The notes beneath the pieces are model-generated. The model was not told where the DNA came from. It made no database searches and saw nothing but the letters and a program-made list of their open reading frames with translations. This document shows positions 1 through 8,561 of a stretch of DNA of 64,000 nucleotides, piece after piece. The stretch's first letter is position 1. Each line of letters begins with the position of its first letter. The stretch is from Mumia quercus (lineage in GTDB: Bacteria > Actinomycetota > Actinomycetes > Propionibacteriales > Nocardioidaceae): assembly GCF_025506335.1 (NCBI RefSeq), contig NZ_JANZYO010000004.1:62001-126000 (forward strand). The letters are read 5' to 3'. The translations under genes and the position numbers were made by a program.

Positions 1-1
1 C

Positions 2-1594
2 CTCGCCTCGGACGCCGTCCGCGCTGCCGAGCCCGAGGTGCTCGCCGGCTCCGACCGGCTCGACCGACCGGTCCGCTGGGTCCACGTCAGCGAGGTGCGC
101 GAGGTCACCGGTCTCCTGACCGGCGGGGAGCTGCTGCTGTCGACCGGCCTCGCGATGCGGGGCGGCGCCCGCGACGCTGCGGCGTACGTCTCCGAGCTCG
201 TCGACGCCGGAGCGACGGGCCTGATCGTCGAGACCGGCGACGGGTTCCTCGAGGTGCCGCCGGCAGCGCTGCGGGTGGCACGCGAGCGCCGCTTCCCCGT
301 GATCGCCCTGCGCCGCAAGACCCGCTTCGTCGAGATCACCGAGCAGGTCCACCGAGCGATCGTCGCCGAGCAGTACGAGCGGGTCGACTTCTCGCGACGG
401 GTCCACGAACGGTTCACCGCGCTCAGCCTCGAAGGCGCAGGCGCGCAGGCCATCGTCGAGGCGACCGGGGAGCTCGCCGGCTCCTCCGTCGTGCTCGAGG
501 ACCTGTCCCGCCACGTCGTCGCGTACGCCGCGGTGGGCCGCCCCGCCAGCGGGCTGCTCAAGGACTGGGCGAAGCGGTCGCGCCTGGCCGCACCCACCGG
601 GGCCGCGGGCCTGACCGGCCCCGAGGGCTGGATGGTGACGCCCGTGGGCCTCCAGCAGCGCTGGGGACGGCTCGTCGTCGTGAACCCTGCCTCCGACCAG
701 GCGAGGTTGGCGATGGTGCTCGAGCGGGCCGCGCAGGCGCTGGAGCTCGGCCGGATGGCCGAGAGCGACCGGTTCGGCATCACCTACCAGGCGCAAGGCG
801 GGTTCCTCACCGAGCTCGCCGAGGGACGGGTCCGCGACGACGCCGAGGCCGACGCCCGGGCGCGGTCGCTCGGTCTGCCGCTGGCACCCCCATACGTGGC
901 CGTGGTGGTCCGGGCCGCGCCCCGCGGGACGGGCCCGTCCGACCCGGTCGCCCAGCACCGCCGCGCCCGAGGGCTCGTCGAGAGGGTCGCCCAGGCGTCG
1001 CGCAGCGCCCGGGTCCCGGTCCTGCTCGGCTCGCTGGGGCCGTACGAGGTCGCCGTCCTCATCGCGGCCGGCGGCCGTGCCGAGGACGCCGCGCTCGAGG
1101 CGTTCGCCGAGGTCCTCCACACGCAGGTGGTCCGCCAGCCCGAGCTCGACGAGGTCGCCGTCGGCGCGGGCGAGCAGGCCTCCTCCCTCCGCGCCGCGGG
1201 GGCGAGGCTGCGTCACGCCCAGCACGTCGCCGAGGTGGCGCACGCCCTGCCCGCCGGACGGCGACGCATCTTCTTCCGCGCCCGCGACGTGCGGCTGCGT
1301 GGGCTGATCGCCCTGCTGCACGACGACCCGCGGGTGCAGGCGTTCGCCGAGTCCGAGCTCGATCGGCTGCTCGTCCACGAGGCCACGCACGACGACGGCA
1401 TGCTCGCCCTGCTCCGGCAGTACCTCGCGGTCGGCGGCAACAAGACCGAGCTCGCCCGGGTGAGCCACCGCAGCCGCCCGGCGCTCTACAAGCGGCTCCA
1501 CCGTCTCGAGCAGATCCTCGACGTCGACCTCGACGACCCGGACTCCCGGCTCGCGCTCGGCGTCGCCTTGATGGTGCACGACCAGCGGCGCTGA
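2..1594 (+). CDS. PucR-family transcriptional regulator, 5' end missing
   Basis: The reading frame is open to the left edge, so the true start lies outside the window; the GTG at 38 is only the first start-like codon inside it. About 530 residues are visible. The N-terminus carries the PucR pattern (LDRPVRWVHVSE, then GGELLLSTG). The C-terminus carries the PucR helix-turn-helix (GGNKTELARVSHRSRPALYKRLHRLE), and a GGDEF-like CdaR region lies between. PucR proteins regulate purine, polyamine or amino-acid catabolism in response to metabolites. The aldehyde dehydrogenase 290 bp downstream on the same strand is a plausible target; that link is inferred from position only. Confidence 0.88.
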   Translation, partial: LASDAVRAAEPEVLAGSDRLDRPVRWVHVSEVREVTGLLTGGELLLSTGLAMRGGARDAAAYVSELVDAGATGLIVETGDGFLEVPPAALRVARERRFPVIALRRKTRFVEITEQVHRAIVAEQYERVDFSRRVHERFTALSLEGAGAQAIVEATGELAGSSVVLEDLSRHVVAYAAVGRPASGLLKDWAKRSRLAAPTGAAGLTGPEGWMVTPVGLQQRWGRLVVVNPASDQARLAMVLERAAQALELGRMAESDRFGITYQAQGGFLTELAEGRVRDDAEADARARSLGLPLAPPYVAVVVRAAPRGTGPSDPVAQHRRARGLVERVAQASRSARVPVLLGSLGPYEVAVLIAAGGRAEDAALEAFAEVLHTQVVRQPELDEVAVGAGEQASSLRAAGARLRHAQHVAEVAHALPAGRRRIFFRARDVRLRGLIALLHDDPRVQAFAESELDRLLVHEATHDDGMLALLRQYLAVGGNKTELARVSHRSRPALYKRLHRLEQILDVDLDDPDSRLALGVALMVHDQRR

Positions 1595-1630
1595 CGGCTA
1601 GGTTGGTCTCAGCCGAGCAAAGGGGCCGTG

Positions 1631-1804
1631 ATGTCGACCTGGGTTCAGATCGCTGTCTTCACCGTGGTGGCGGGCGTCGGGATGCTGCCGATGGTGGTGG
1701 ACCGCTCCACGTCGTCGAAGCTCGTGGGCTCCGCGGTGGCCTGCGTGGTGCTGGCGTTCTTCGCCGGCCTGCTGGTGATCGCCCTGCCCAAGACCATCGC
1801 CTGA
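1631..1804 (+). CDS. Small two-helix membrane protein (57 aa)
   Basis: This short frame follows a Shine-Dalgarno-like AAAGGGG at 1618-1624 and ends in TGA just before the next promoter. The protein is hydrophobic, with two predicted membrane helices (about residues 5-22 and 32-52) separated by a short polar turn with the sequence DRSTSSK. A TAGGTT -10-like box lies at 1599-1604, giving a leader of about 20 bases. I do not recognise the family. A GTG at 1628 in the same frame is an alternative start. It sits between the PucR regulator and the aldehyde dehydrogenase and could be co-transcribed with the latter. Confidence 0.6.
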   Translation: MSTWVQIAVFTVVAGVGMLPMVVDRSTSSKLVGSAVACVVLAFFAGLLVIALPKTIA

Positions 1805-1886
1805 GGCGACACCTCGTCACCGCGACGACCCTTCCGGTGACAGGGCGGGTGTTGTCCCGGCGCGAGGCGCGTGCTGGAATCGCGCC

Positions 1887-3398
1887 ATGAGCGCACCTGC
1901 CAGCCGCCCGTTCGATCCCGCCTCCTTCCCCGCCGGCCAGTACGTCGGAGGACGTTTCACCGACGGCTCGGGCCCGGAGGACGTCGTGGTCACGAATCCG
2001 GCGACCGGCGAGGTCGTCCGTACCTTCGCCTCGGCCACGCCCGACGACGTGCGGGCAGCGGTGAAGGTCGCCGAGGCGGCGTACGCGGAGTGGTCCGGGG
2101 CGACCCCGGGCGAGCGCAGCGCAGCGATGCACGCCCTGGCCGCACGGCTGGAGGAGATCGCCGGCGAGCTCGCGGCCGCCGAGACGCTCCAGACCGGCAA
2201 GTCGATCCGGATGTCGACGGAGTTCGACGTCCCCGGCACCATCGACAACACCGCCTTCTTCGCCGGCGCGGCGCGCAACCTCGAAGGCAAGGCCTCGGGG
2301 CGCTACTCCCCCGATCACACCTCGTCCATCCGGCGCGAGCCGCTCGGCGTCGTGGGTTCCGTCGCCCCGTGGAACTACCCCCTCCAGATGGCGGCCTGGA
2401 AGGTGCTCCCCGCGATCGCGGCCGGCAACACGATCGTCCTGAAGCCCGCCGAGATCACGCCGCTGACCTCGCTGATGTTCGCCCGCGCGGCCACCGAGGC
2501 CGGGATCCCGGACGGCGTCGTCAACGTCGTCAACGGGCCCGGCGTCTCGACCGGGACCGCGCTCGTCGGCGACCCCGGGGTCCGCATGGTCTCCTTCACA
2601 GGGTCGACCGCGGTCGGCAAGCAGATCGCGACCACGGCGGCAGCCTCGGTCAAGCGCGTGCACCTCGAGCTCGGCGGCAAGGCGCCGTTCGTGGTGTTCG
2701 ACGACGCCGACCTCGAGGCCGCGATCCGGGGCGCCGTCGCGGGCTCGCTCATCAACGGGGGCCAGGACTGCACCGCGGCGACCCGTGCGTACGTCCACGC
2801 GAGCCGCTTCGACGAGTTCGTCAGCGGCGTCGCCGAGCTGATGGGCAAGGTCGTGGTCGGCGACCCGACCGATCCGGCAACCGACCTCGGCGCGCTGAGC
2901 TCGGCCGCGCACCGCGACAAGGTGGCCGCGATGGTCGACCGTGCACGGGCCGCGGGCGCCGACGTCGTGTGCGGCGGGCGGGCCCCGGAGCGTCCGGGCT
3001 TCTTCTACGAGCCGACCCTGCTCACCGGGCTGCCCCAGGACGCGGAGGCCGTGCAGGACGAGATCTTCGGACCCGTCCTCGTCGCCCTGCCGTTCGAGTC
3101 CGACGACGAGGCGCTGCGCCTGGCGAACGACACCCCGTACGGGCTTGCCGCCTCGGCATGGACGCGTGACGTCTACCGGGCTCAGCGCGCGTCGGCGGAG
3201 ATCCAGGCCGGCTGCGTGTGGATCAACGACCACATCTCGATCGTGTCGGAGATGCCGCACGGCGGGTACAAGCAGTCGGGCTACGGCAAGGACATGAGCA
3301 CCTACTCGTTCGAGGAGTACACGCAGGTCAAGCACGTGATGCACGACCTCACCGGCGAGCCGCGCAAGGGATGGCACAGCACGGTCATCAGCGCCTGA
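1887..3398 (+). CDS. Aldehyde dehydrogenase, gamma-aminobutyraldehyde/betaine-aldehyde type
   Basis: This is a full-length NAD(P)-dependent aldehyde dehydrogenase of 503 residues. The general-base Glu is at residue 261 in LELGGKAPF and the catalytic Cys at residue 295 in GGQDCTAATR. The GGQDC context and the end of the protein (HGGYKQSGYGKDMS, then EEYTQVKHV) resemble gamma-aminobutyraldehyde dehydrogenases of putrescine degradation. The predicted reaction is 4-aminobutanal to GABA, but betaine aldehyde or another amino-aldehyde cannot be excluded. No aminotransferase or amine oxidase for putrescine is next to it. The PucR regulator upstream suggests inducible catabolic control. No strong Shine-Dalgarno is seen; TGGAAT ends 6 bases before the ATG, so a leaderless transcript is possible. 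Confidence 0.85.
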   Translation: MSAPASRPFDPASFPAGQYVGGRFTDGSGPEDVVVTNPATGEVVRTFASATPDDVRAAVKVAEAAYAEWSGATPGERSAAMHALAARLEEIAGELAAAETLQTGKSIRMSTEFDVPGTIDNTAFFAGAARNLEGKASGRYSPDHTSSIRREPLGVVGSVAPWNYPLQMAAWKVLPAIAAGNTIVLKPAEITPLTSLMFARAATEAGIPDGVVNVVNGPGVSTGTALVGDPGVRMVSFTGSTAVGKQIATTAAASVKRVHLELGGKAPFVVFDDADLEAAIRGAVAGSLINGGQDCTAATRAYVHASRFDEFVSGVAELMGKVVVGDPTDPATDLGALSSAAHRDKVAAMVDRARAAGADVVCGGRAPERPGFFYEPTLLTGLPQDAEAVQDEIFGPVLVALPFESDDEALRLANDTPYGLAASAWTRDVYRAQRASAEIQAGCVWINDHISIVSEMPHGGYKQSGYGKDMSTYSFEEYTQVKHVMHDLTGEPRKGWHSTVISA

Positions 3399-3441
3399 CT
3401 CCTCGCTGACGACCCAAGCCCGACTGAGTTAGATAGATAAT

Positions 3442-3461
3442 CTACGGGTATTATCCCGTAG
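3442..3461. promoter_or_regulatory. Perfect inverted repeat over the marR promoter (operator candidate)
   Basis: CTACGGG-TATTAT-CCCGTAG is a 7-bp perfect inverted repeat with a 6-bp AT spacer, directly upstream of the MarR gene. It overlaps the presumed -10 box TAGCAT (3459-3464), which ends six bases before the GTG start. MarR dimers bind palindromes of this size, so autoregulation and control of the downstream lipid operon is the simplest reading. Confidence 0.65.
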
Positions 3462-3470
3462 CATGATCTC

Positions 3471-3980
3471 GTGGACCCCATGCCTGCGTTCGACCGGACC
3501 GACGTCCGCTTCCAGGTCGGGATGCAGCTGCGCGAGCTGCTCCGACTCGCTCCGTCGGTCCACTCGCGCCTCGCCTCCGACATCGGCATCGGAGTCACCG
3601 ACGCGCAGGCGCTGGACCACGCCATGGCCGCGCTCCCTGAGCCGCTGGGCGTCGGCGACCTCGCCCACAACCTCGGCATCCGCTCGGCGTCGGCGACCGT
3701 CGCGGTCGACCGCCTCGTGTCCTCGGGCCACATGCAGCGCGCGGCCCACCCGACCGACAAGCGCCGGACGAGCCTCGTGCCGACCGAGTCCGCGTACGCA
3801 GACGCCCGCCGCGCCGCCGCGCCGCTCGTCGGCGCCATCCGCGGCCTCACCGCAGATCTCGACGACCCCACGGCCGAACGCATCCACACGTTCCTGGCCG
3901 AGGCGATCGACGTGCTGCGTGCCTTCGCCGACCACGCGGACGCAGAAGAGTCCTCCGAGGACCCATCCAGCGCCCCCTGA
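3471..3980 (+). CDS. MarR-family transcriptional regulator
   Basis: The 169-residue protein has a MarR winged helix: a recognition region near residues 60-85 (LGVGDLAHNLGIRSASATVAVDRLVSSG) and a wing with the typical D-R/K-R-R pattern (HPTDKRRTSLVPTE). GTG 3471 is chosen because TAGCAT ends exactly six bases before it, matching the leaderless geometry seen throughout this window; ATG 3480 is an alternative. The gene is 39 bp upstream of a five-gene lipid-modification operon on the same strand and is its likely regulator. The ligand is unknown. Confidence 0.82.
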   Translation: MDPMPAFDRTDVRFQVGMQLRELLRLAPSVHSRLASDIGIGVTDAQALDHAMAALPEPLGVGDLAHNLGIRSASATVAVDRLVSSGHMQRAAHPTDKRRTSLVPTESAYADARRAAAPLVGAIRGLTADLDDPTAERIHTFLAEAIDVLRAFADHADAEESSEDPSSAP

Positions 3981-4019
3981 CCTACGAACCCCCTCCGTGG
4001 GACGACGCAGGGAGGCCGC

Positions 4020-5282
4020 ATGAGACGACGCGCAGCGGTGATCGGAGCGGGCGTGTCCGGCCTGACGGCCGCGTACCTGCTCCAGCGGGCGTACGACGTG
4101 ACGGTCTACGAGGCCGACGACCGCCTCGGCGGCCACGCGCACACGCACGACCTCCTCGACACCCACGGTCGTACGGTCGGCGTCGACAGCGGCTTCATCG
4201 TCCACAACCGCAGGACGTACCCCCACCTCATCCGGCTGTTCGACGAGCTGGGCGTCGCGACCCAGGACTCCGAGATGAGCATGTCGGTGCGTTGCGACGG
4301 CTGCGGACTCGAGTACGCCGGGGCCCGTGGGTTGCCGGGACTCTTCCCGTCCGCGGGGCACGTCGCCCGGCCCGCCTACCTGCGGATGCTCGCCGACGTC
4401 CCCCGCTTCCACCGCGCGGCGCGCGCCCACCTCGCGCACGACGGCGCTGACGAGACCCTCACGCTGGGCGCGTTCCTCGACCGGCACCGCTTCGGCGCCT
4501 ACACGCGTCAGCACTTCGTGGTGCCGCTGGTGTCCGCCGTGTGGTCCTGCGACGCCGAGACGGCCGCCGCGTACCCCGCCCGCTACCTCTTCCAGTTCCT
4601 GGCCCACCACGGGATGCTCTCGGTCACGGGGTCGCCCACCTGGCGGACCGTCGTCGGCGGCTCGGCCCGCTACGTCGAGCGGCTCGCCAAGGGGCTCACC
4701 GCCACCCACACCGGCCTTCCGGTACGCGCCGTGGCGCGCGTGCACGACGGAGTCGTCGTGCACGACGGCGACGGGGACAGCCGGCACTTCGACGCGGCCG
4801 TGGTGGCGACGCACGCCGACGACGCGCTCCGGCTGCTCGCCGACCCGACGCCCGCGCAGATGGCCGCACTGGGCCCCTGGCGCTACTCGCGCAACGCGAC
4901 TGTCCTGCACACCGACGACCGCGTCATGCCGAGGCACCCGCGGGCGGCCGCCTCGTGGAACTATCGGATGCCCTCCTGCGACGCGCGCTCGTCCGCCGTG
5001 CGCGTCAGCTACGACATGAACCGTCTGCAGCGGCTCGCCACCGACCGTCGCTGGTTCGTCACGCTGAACCACGACGGTGACGTCCCGGCCGACCGGGTCC
5101 TCGCGCGGATGGACTACGCGCACCCCGTGTTCACCCCGGAGTCCGTCCGGACCCAGGAGCTGCTCCCCGCGCTCAACGACGGCGTGCTCGCCTTCGCGGG
5201 CGCCTACCATGGGTGGGGGTTCCACGAGGACGGGTGCCGCTCCGGGGTCGAGGCGGCCGCGAGCCTGGGGGTCGAGTGGTGA
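4020..5282 (+). CDS. FAD-dependent oxidoreductase, amine-oxidase fold (Rv0449c-like)
   Basis: A 420-residue flavoprotein begins with the dinucleotide-binding motif GAGVSGLTAAYLL and continues with the NAD_binding_8/amine-oxidase pattern (EADDRLGGHAHTH). The C-terminus has the usual FAD-closing segment (GAYHGWGFHEDGCRSGVEAA). Homologues are found beside cyclopropane-synthase-like genes in many bacteria, including the Rv0449c-Rv0447c locus of Mycobacterium tuberculosis and the singlet-oxygen regulon of Rhodobacter. Its exact reaction is not established; a redox step on methylated or unsaturated acyl chains is the common proposal. A good Shine-Dalgarno (AGGGAGG) precedes the ATG. It is the first gene of the operon and overlaps the next by 4 bases. 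Confidence 0.82.
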   Translation: MRRRAAVIGAGVSGLTAAYLLQRAYDVTVYEADDRLGGHAHTHDLLDTHGRTVGVDSGFIVHNRRTYPHLIRLFDELGVATQDSEMSMSVRCDGCGLEYAGARGLPGLFPSAGHVARPAYLRMLADVPRFHRAARAHLAHDGADETLTLGAFLDRHRFGAYTRQHFVVPLVSAVWSCDAETAAAYPARYLFQFLAHHGMLSVTGSPTWRTVVGGSARYVERLAKGLTATHTGLPVRAVARVHDGVVVHDGDGDSRHFDAAVVATHADDALRLLADPTPAQMAALGPWRYSRNATVLHTDDRVMPRHPRAAASWNYRMPSCDARSSAVRVSYDMNRLQRLATDRRWFVTLNHDGDVPADRVLARMDYAHPVFTPESVRTQELLPALNDGVLAFAGAYHGWGFHEDGCRSGVEAAASLGVEW

Positions 5283-5971
5283 CCGCACGCTACGACGTCG
5301 TCGTCCGCCATCAACGGCGCGACCCGGTCCGCTACGGCCTGCGCGCACGGCAGGCGGTGTGGCTCGTCGACCTCGACGACCTGCCGCGGCTCCCGCGCGG
5401 GATGCGTTGGCTCACCGGCTTCCATGCCGGCGACCACCTCGGCGACCCTCGGCGCAGCATCCGCGAGAACCTCGATGCCTGGCTGGCCGAGTCCGGCGTC
5501 GCCCCTCCCCACCAGGTGCGGATGCTGGCGCAGCCACGCGTGCTCGGCCACGCGTTCGACCCGCTGACGGTGTTCTGGTGCGAGGACGCCGACGGCGAGG
5601 TCAGCCACGTCGTCGCCGAGGTCCGCAACACCTACGGCGGACGCCACTGCTACCTGCTCCGCCCCGACCCGGACGGCCGTGCGCAGACCGACAAGGCGTT
5701 CTACGTGTCACCGTTCCACCCCGTCGACGGCCACTACACCCTCCGCGTGCCCGAGCCGGGATCCACGCTCAGCGTGGTCGTGACCCTGCACCGTCCCGGA
5801 AGCGCGCCCTTCACAGCGACGATGGCCGGCACCCGGAGCGCGAGCGCCTCGTTGTGGCGCGCCGCGCTCCCCCCGTGGCGCACCCGCGCCGTCAGCACGG
5901 CGATCCGCTGGCACGGCATCCGCCTCTACCTGAAGGGCCTGCGCCCCTTCCCGCGAGGAGAACACGCATGA
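5279..5971 (+). CDS. DUF1365 family protein
   Basis: The protein has 230 residues from GTG 5279, which overlaps the stop of the oxidoreductase (GTGA). It matches the DUF1365 pattern: RHQRRDPVRYGLRARQAVWLVDLDDLP at the start, then RENLDAWLAE, LGHAFDPLTVFWCED, and KAFYVSPFHPVDGHY. DUF1365 proteins occur almost only next to the FAD oxidoreductase and cyclopropane-synthase-like methyltransferases; Rv0448c is the mycobacterial counterpart. The biochemical role is unknown. The translational overlap on both sides indicates tight co-expression. Confidence 0.85.
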   Translation: MTARYDVVVRHQRRDPVRYGLRARQAVWLVDLDDLPRLPRGMRWLTGFHAGDHLGDPRRSIRENLDAWLAESGVAPPHQVRMLAQPRVLGHAFDPLTVFWCEDADGEVSHVVAEVRNTYGGRHCYLLRPDPDGRAQTDKAFYVSPFHPVDGHYTLRVPEPGSTLSVVVTLHRPGSAPFTATMAGTRSASASLWRAALPPWRTRAVSTAIRWHGIRLYLKGLRPFPRGEHA

Positions 5972-7296
5972 TCACGCTCCACTCGTCCCCGCCCCGCAAG
6001 GGCGCCGAGGAGACCGCCCCGGCCATCGACCCCGTGCGGTGGCCGTACGTCGCCGAGGTCCCGTCCCACCGCGGGCGGGCGCTCGCCGCGCGCGCTCTCG
6101 TACGGACCGTCGTTCGCCGGCTCCCGATGCGGCTGATCTGGCCTGACGGGACGGTCCGCGGCGCGGGCGGGCCGGACTCCCCCGAGCTCCGCCTCGTACG
6201 GCCCGACGCCTTCCACGAGCGGCTCGGCTCGCGAGGACTCATCGGGTTCGGCGAGGCGTACATGGCCGGTGACTGGGAGACGGACGACCTCTCGGGCGTC
6301 CTGACGGTCCTCGCCGAGCGTGCCGCGACGCTCGTCCCGGCCCCGCTCCAACGGCTGCGTCGCATCGCGGTGCCGCGCAGGCCCGACGGGGACGCCAACA
6401 CGCGCGACGGGTCGCGCGCCAACATCGCGCACCACTACGACCTGTCCAACGACCTCTTCCGCACCTTCCTCGACCCGACGCTCTCCTACTCCTCCGCCCT
6501 CTTCTCCGACGACCCGGCCCACCTCCTCGACGGTCCGGCCGACCTCGGCGACGAGTCTCTCGCCGACGCGCAGCGCCACAAGGTCGCGCGTGTACTCGAC
6601 GTGGCGGGCGTCGGTGCGGGCACCCGGCTCCTCGAGATCGGCACCGGGTGGGGGGAGCTCGCGCTCGAGGCCGCCGACCGTGGCGCCGACGTCACCACGA
6701 TCACGCTGTCGCAGGAGCAGGCGACCCTCGCGCGCTGCCGGCTCCTCGACGCGGGCCTCGGCGACCAGGTGCGGGTGCTCCTGCAGGACTACCGCGACAC
6801 CCAGGGCGCGTACGACGCGATCGTCAGCGTGGAGATGATCGAGGCGGTCGGCGCCGAGCACTGGGACGAGTACTTCGCCACGCTCTCGGACCTGCTCGTC
6901 CCAGGCGGCCGGGTCGGCCTCCAGGCCATCACGATGCCGCACGACCGGATGCTCGCCAGCCGCGACACCGGCACGTGGGTGCTCGCCTACATCTTCCCCG
7001 GCGGGGCCCTCCCGTCGAAGGAGGTCGTCGCCGAGCAGACGGCGGCGGTCGGTCTGCACATCGAGACCGAGCTCTCCATTGGCCTGCACTACGCGGAGAC
7101 GCTGCGGCGGTGGCGGGCCCGCTTCGAGGCCCGTGCCGACGAGGTGGCGACGCTCGGGTTCGACGAGGTCTTCCGGCGCATGTGGTCGTTCTACCTCGCA
7201 TACTCCGAGGCCGGCTTCCGCTCTGGGTACCTCGACGTCGTCCAGTACGGGTTCGTCAAGCCGACCACCGACCAGCAGGGGGATCCGACCGTATGA
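5968..7296 (+). CDS. Cyclopropane-fatty-acid-synthase-like methyltransferase 1 (UfaA1-like)
   Basis: The protein has 442 residues from ATG 5968 (ATGA overlap). The SAM-binding motif I is LLEIGTGWGELALEAA, and the CFA synthase landmarks NIAHHYDLSNDLF, DPTLSYSSALF, VSVEMIEAVG and YIFPGGALPS follow in order. GRVGLQAITMP replaces the HTIG-type segment of E. coli Cfa, as in the mycobacterial UfaA1 branch. It likely transfers a methylene or methyl group from SAM to an unsaturated phospholipid acyl chain; whether the product is a cyclopropane, a methyl branch or another group cannot be read from sequence. A further SAM methyltransferase of the same superfamily follows directly. Confidence 0.85.
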   Translation: MITLHSSPPRKGAEETAPAIDPVRWPYVAEVPSHRGRALAARALVRTVVRRLPMRLIWPDGTVRGAGGPDSPELRLVRPDAFHERLGSRGLIGFGEAYMAGDWETDDLSGVLTVLAERAATLVPAPLQRLRRIAVPRRPDGDANTRDGSRANIAHHYDLSNDLFRTFLDPTLSYSSALFSDDPAHLLDGPADLGDESLADAQRHKVARVLDVAGVGAGTRLLEIGTGWGELALEAADRGADVTTITLSQEQATLARCRLLDAGLGDQVRVLLQDYRDTQGAYDAIVSVEMIEAVGAEHWDEYFATLSDLLVPGGRVGLQAITMPHDRMLASRDTGTWVLAYIFPGGALPSKEVVAEQTAAVGLHIETELSIGLHYAETLRRWRARFEARADEVATLGFDEVFRRMWSFYLAYSEAGFRSGYLDVVQYGFVKPTTDQQGDPTV

Positions 7297-8561
7297 CCGA
7301 GACCGACGCGTACGGGGCCGCGCACCGCCTCCTCGACCTCGTCACCCCGTTCCTCGGCACGGCGCCGCCCGTACGGGTCCGGGCCTGGGACGGGAGCACC
7401 GCGGGCCCGCCCGACGCCCCGCTGGTCGAGGTCCGCTCACGGCGCGCGCTGCGCCAGCTCCTCTGGTCTCCCGGCGAGCTCGGCCTCGCACGGGCGTACA
7501 TCACCGGGGACCTCGAGGTGCCTGGCGGCGCGGAGGCGCTGGCCGACGGCCTGCGCACCGTCTGGGAGGGGTTCAGCCAGCGCCCTGCTCCGGAGGCACC
7601 GACCTGGCGCACCTGGGCGGGAGCAGTGCCGACCGCCCTTCGCCTGGGCGCGCTCGGACCCCGCCCGCGACCGCCGGCCGGCGAGATCCGGCTCGGCGGC
7701 CGGCGGCACACCCGTCGCCGTGACGCCAACGTCATCGCCGCCCACTACGACCTCTCCAACGCCTTCTACGGGCTGTTCCTCGACCCGACGATGGCGTACT
7801 CGAGCGCCTACTACCGCGCCGAGGACGTCACCCTCGCGCAGGCGCAGACGGCCAAGCTCGACCTGGTCTGCGACAAGCTCGGGCTCACCACGGGGTCGAC
7901 GCTCCTCGACGTCGGCTGCGGGTGGGGCTCCCTCGCCCTGCACGCCGCGGAGCACCGCGGCGCGCGCGTCGTCGGCATCACGCTGTCGGCGCAGCAGCAC
8001 GCGTACGTGACGGCGCGCGCGCAGGAGCGCGGCCTGAGCGAGCTCGTCGAGGTGCGCCTCCAGGACTACCGCGCGCTCGACGCCCTGGACCGCACGCCCG
8101 GAGGCCGCGGCTTCGACGCCGTCGCGTCGATCGAGATGGGCGAGCACGTGGGCGAGGAGAACTACGCCACCTACCTCTCGGTGCTGCGCCACCACGTACG
8201 CCCCGGCGGGCGTGTCCTCGTCCAGCAGATGTCGCGACGCGCCGACGCGGCGCCGGGCGGCGGGGCGTTCATCGAGACCTACATCGCGCCGGACATGCAC
8301 ATGCGTCCGCTGCCGCAGACGCTCGCGTACGTCGAGGCCGGCGGCTTCGAGGTGCTCGGGGTCGAGGGGATGCGGACGCACTACGTCCGCACGGTCGCCG
8401 ACTGGCAGGCGGCGTACGAGAAGCGCTTCGACGAGGCGGTCGCGCTGGTCGGCGAGGAGCAGGCCCGGATGTGGCGGCTCTACCTCGTCGGTGGCGGACT
8501 GGCCTTCGCGCAGGGCCGCATGGGCGTCGACCAGGTGCTCGCGACGAGGACGGACGCATGA
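7293..8561 (+). CDS. Cyclopropane-fatty-acid-synthase-like methyltransferase 2
   Basis: The protein has 422 residues from ATG 7293, which overlaps the previous stop (ATGA). SAM motif I is LLDVGCGWGSLALHAAEH, followed by GITLSAQQ, ASIEMGEHVGEENY and FIETYIAPDMHMRPL. It shares the N-terminal region (VIAAHYDLSNAFYGLFLDPTMAYSSAYY) with methyltransferase 1 but diverges around the acyl-binding and bicarbonate-site segments. Two different CFA-like enzymes in one operon suggest two successive or alternative modifications of the acyl chain. An assignment to the tuberculostearate-type TmsB/BfaB group is possible, but no TmsA-type FAD_binding_4 reductase is present. Confidence 0.83.
   Translation: MTETDAYGAAHRLLDLVTPFLGTAPPVRVRAWDGSTAGPPDAPLVEVRSRRALRQLLWSPGELGLARAYITGDLEVPGGAEALADGLRTVWEGFSQRPAPEAPTWRTWAGAVPTALRLGALGPRPRPPAGEIRLGGRRHTRRRDANVIAAHYDLSNAFYGLFLDPTMAYSSAYYRAEDVTLAQAQTAKLDLVCDKLGLTTGSTLLDVGCGWGSLALHAAEHRGARVVGITLSAQQHAYVTARAQERGLSELVEVRLQDYRALDALDRTPGGRGFDAVASIEMGEHVGEENYATYLSVLRHHVRPGGRVLVQQMSRRADAAPGGGAFIETYIAPDMHMRPLPQTLAYVEAGGFEVLGVEGMRTHYVRTVADWQAAYEKRFDEAVALVGEEQARMWRLYLVGGGLAFAQGRMGVDQVLATRTDA

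Noticed and set aside
1659-3377. A 572-codon minus-strand frame opposite the aldehyde dehydrogenase
   Set aside because: Same GC-skew shadow effect; the plus strand shows catalytic Glu and Cys in the correct order.
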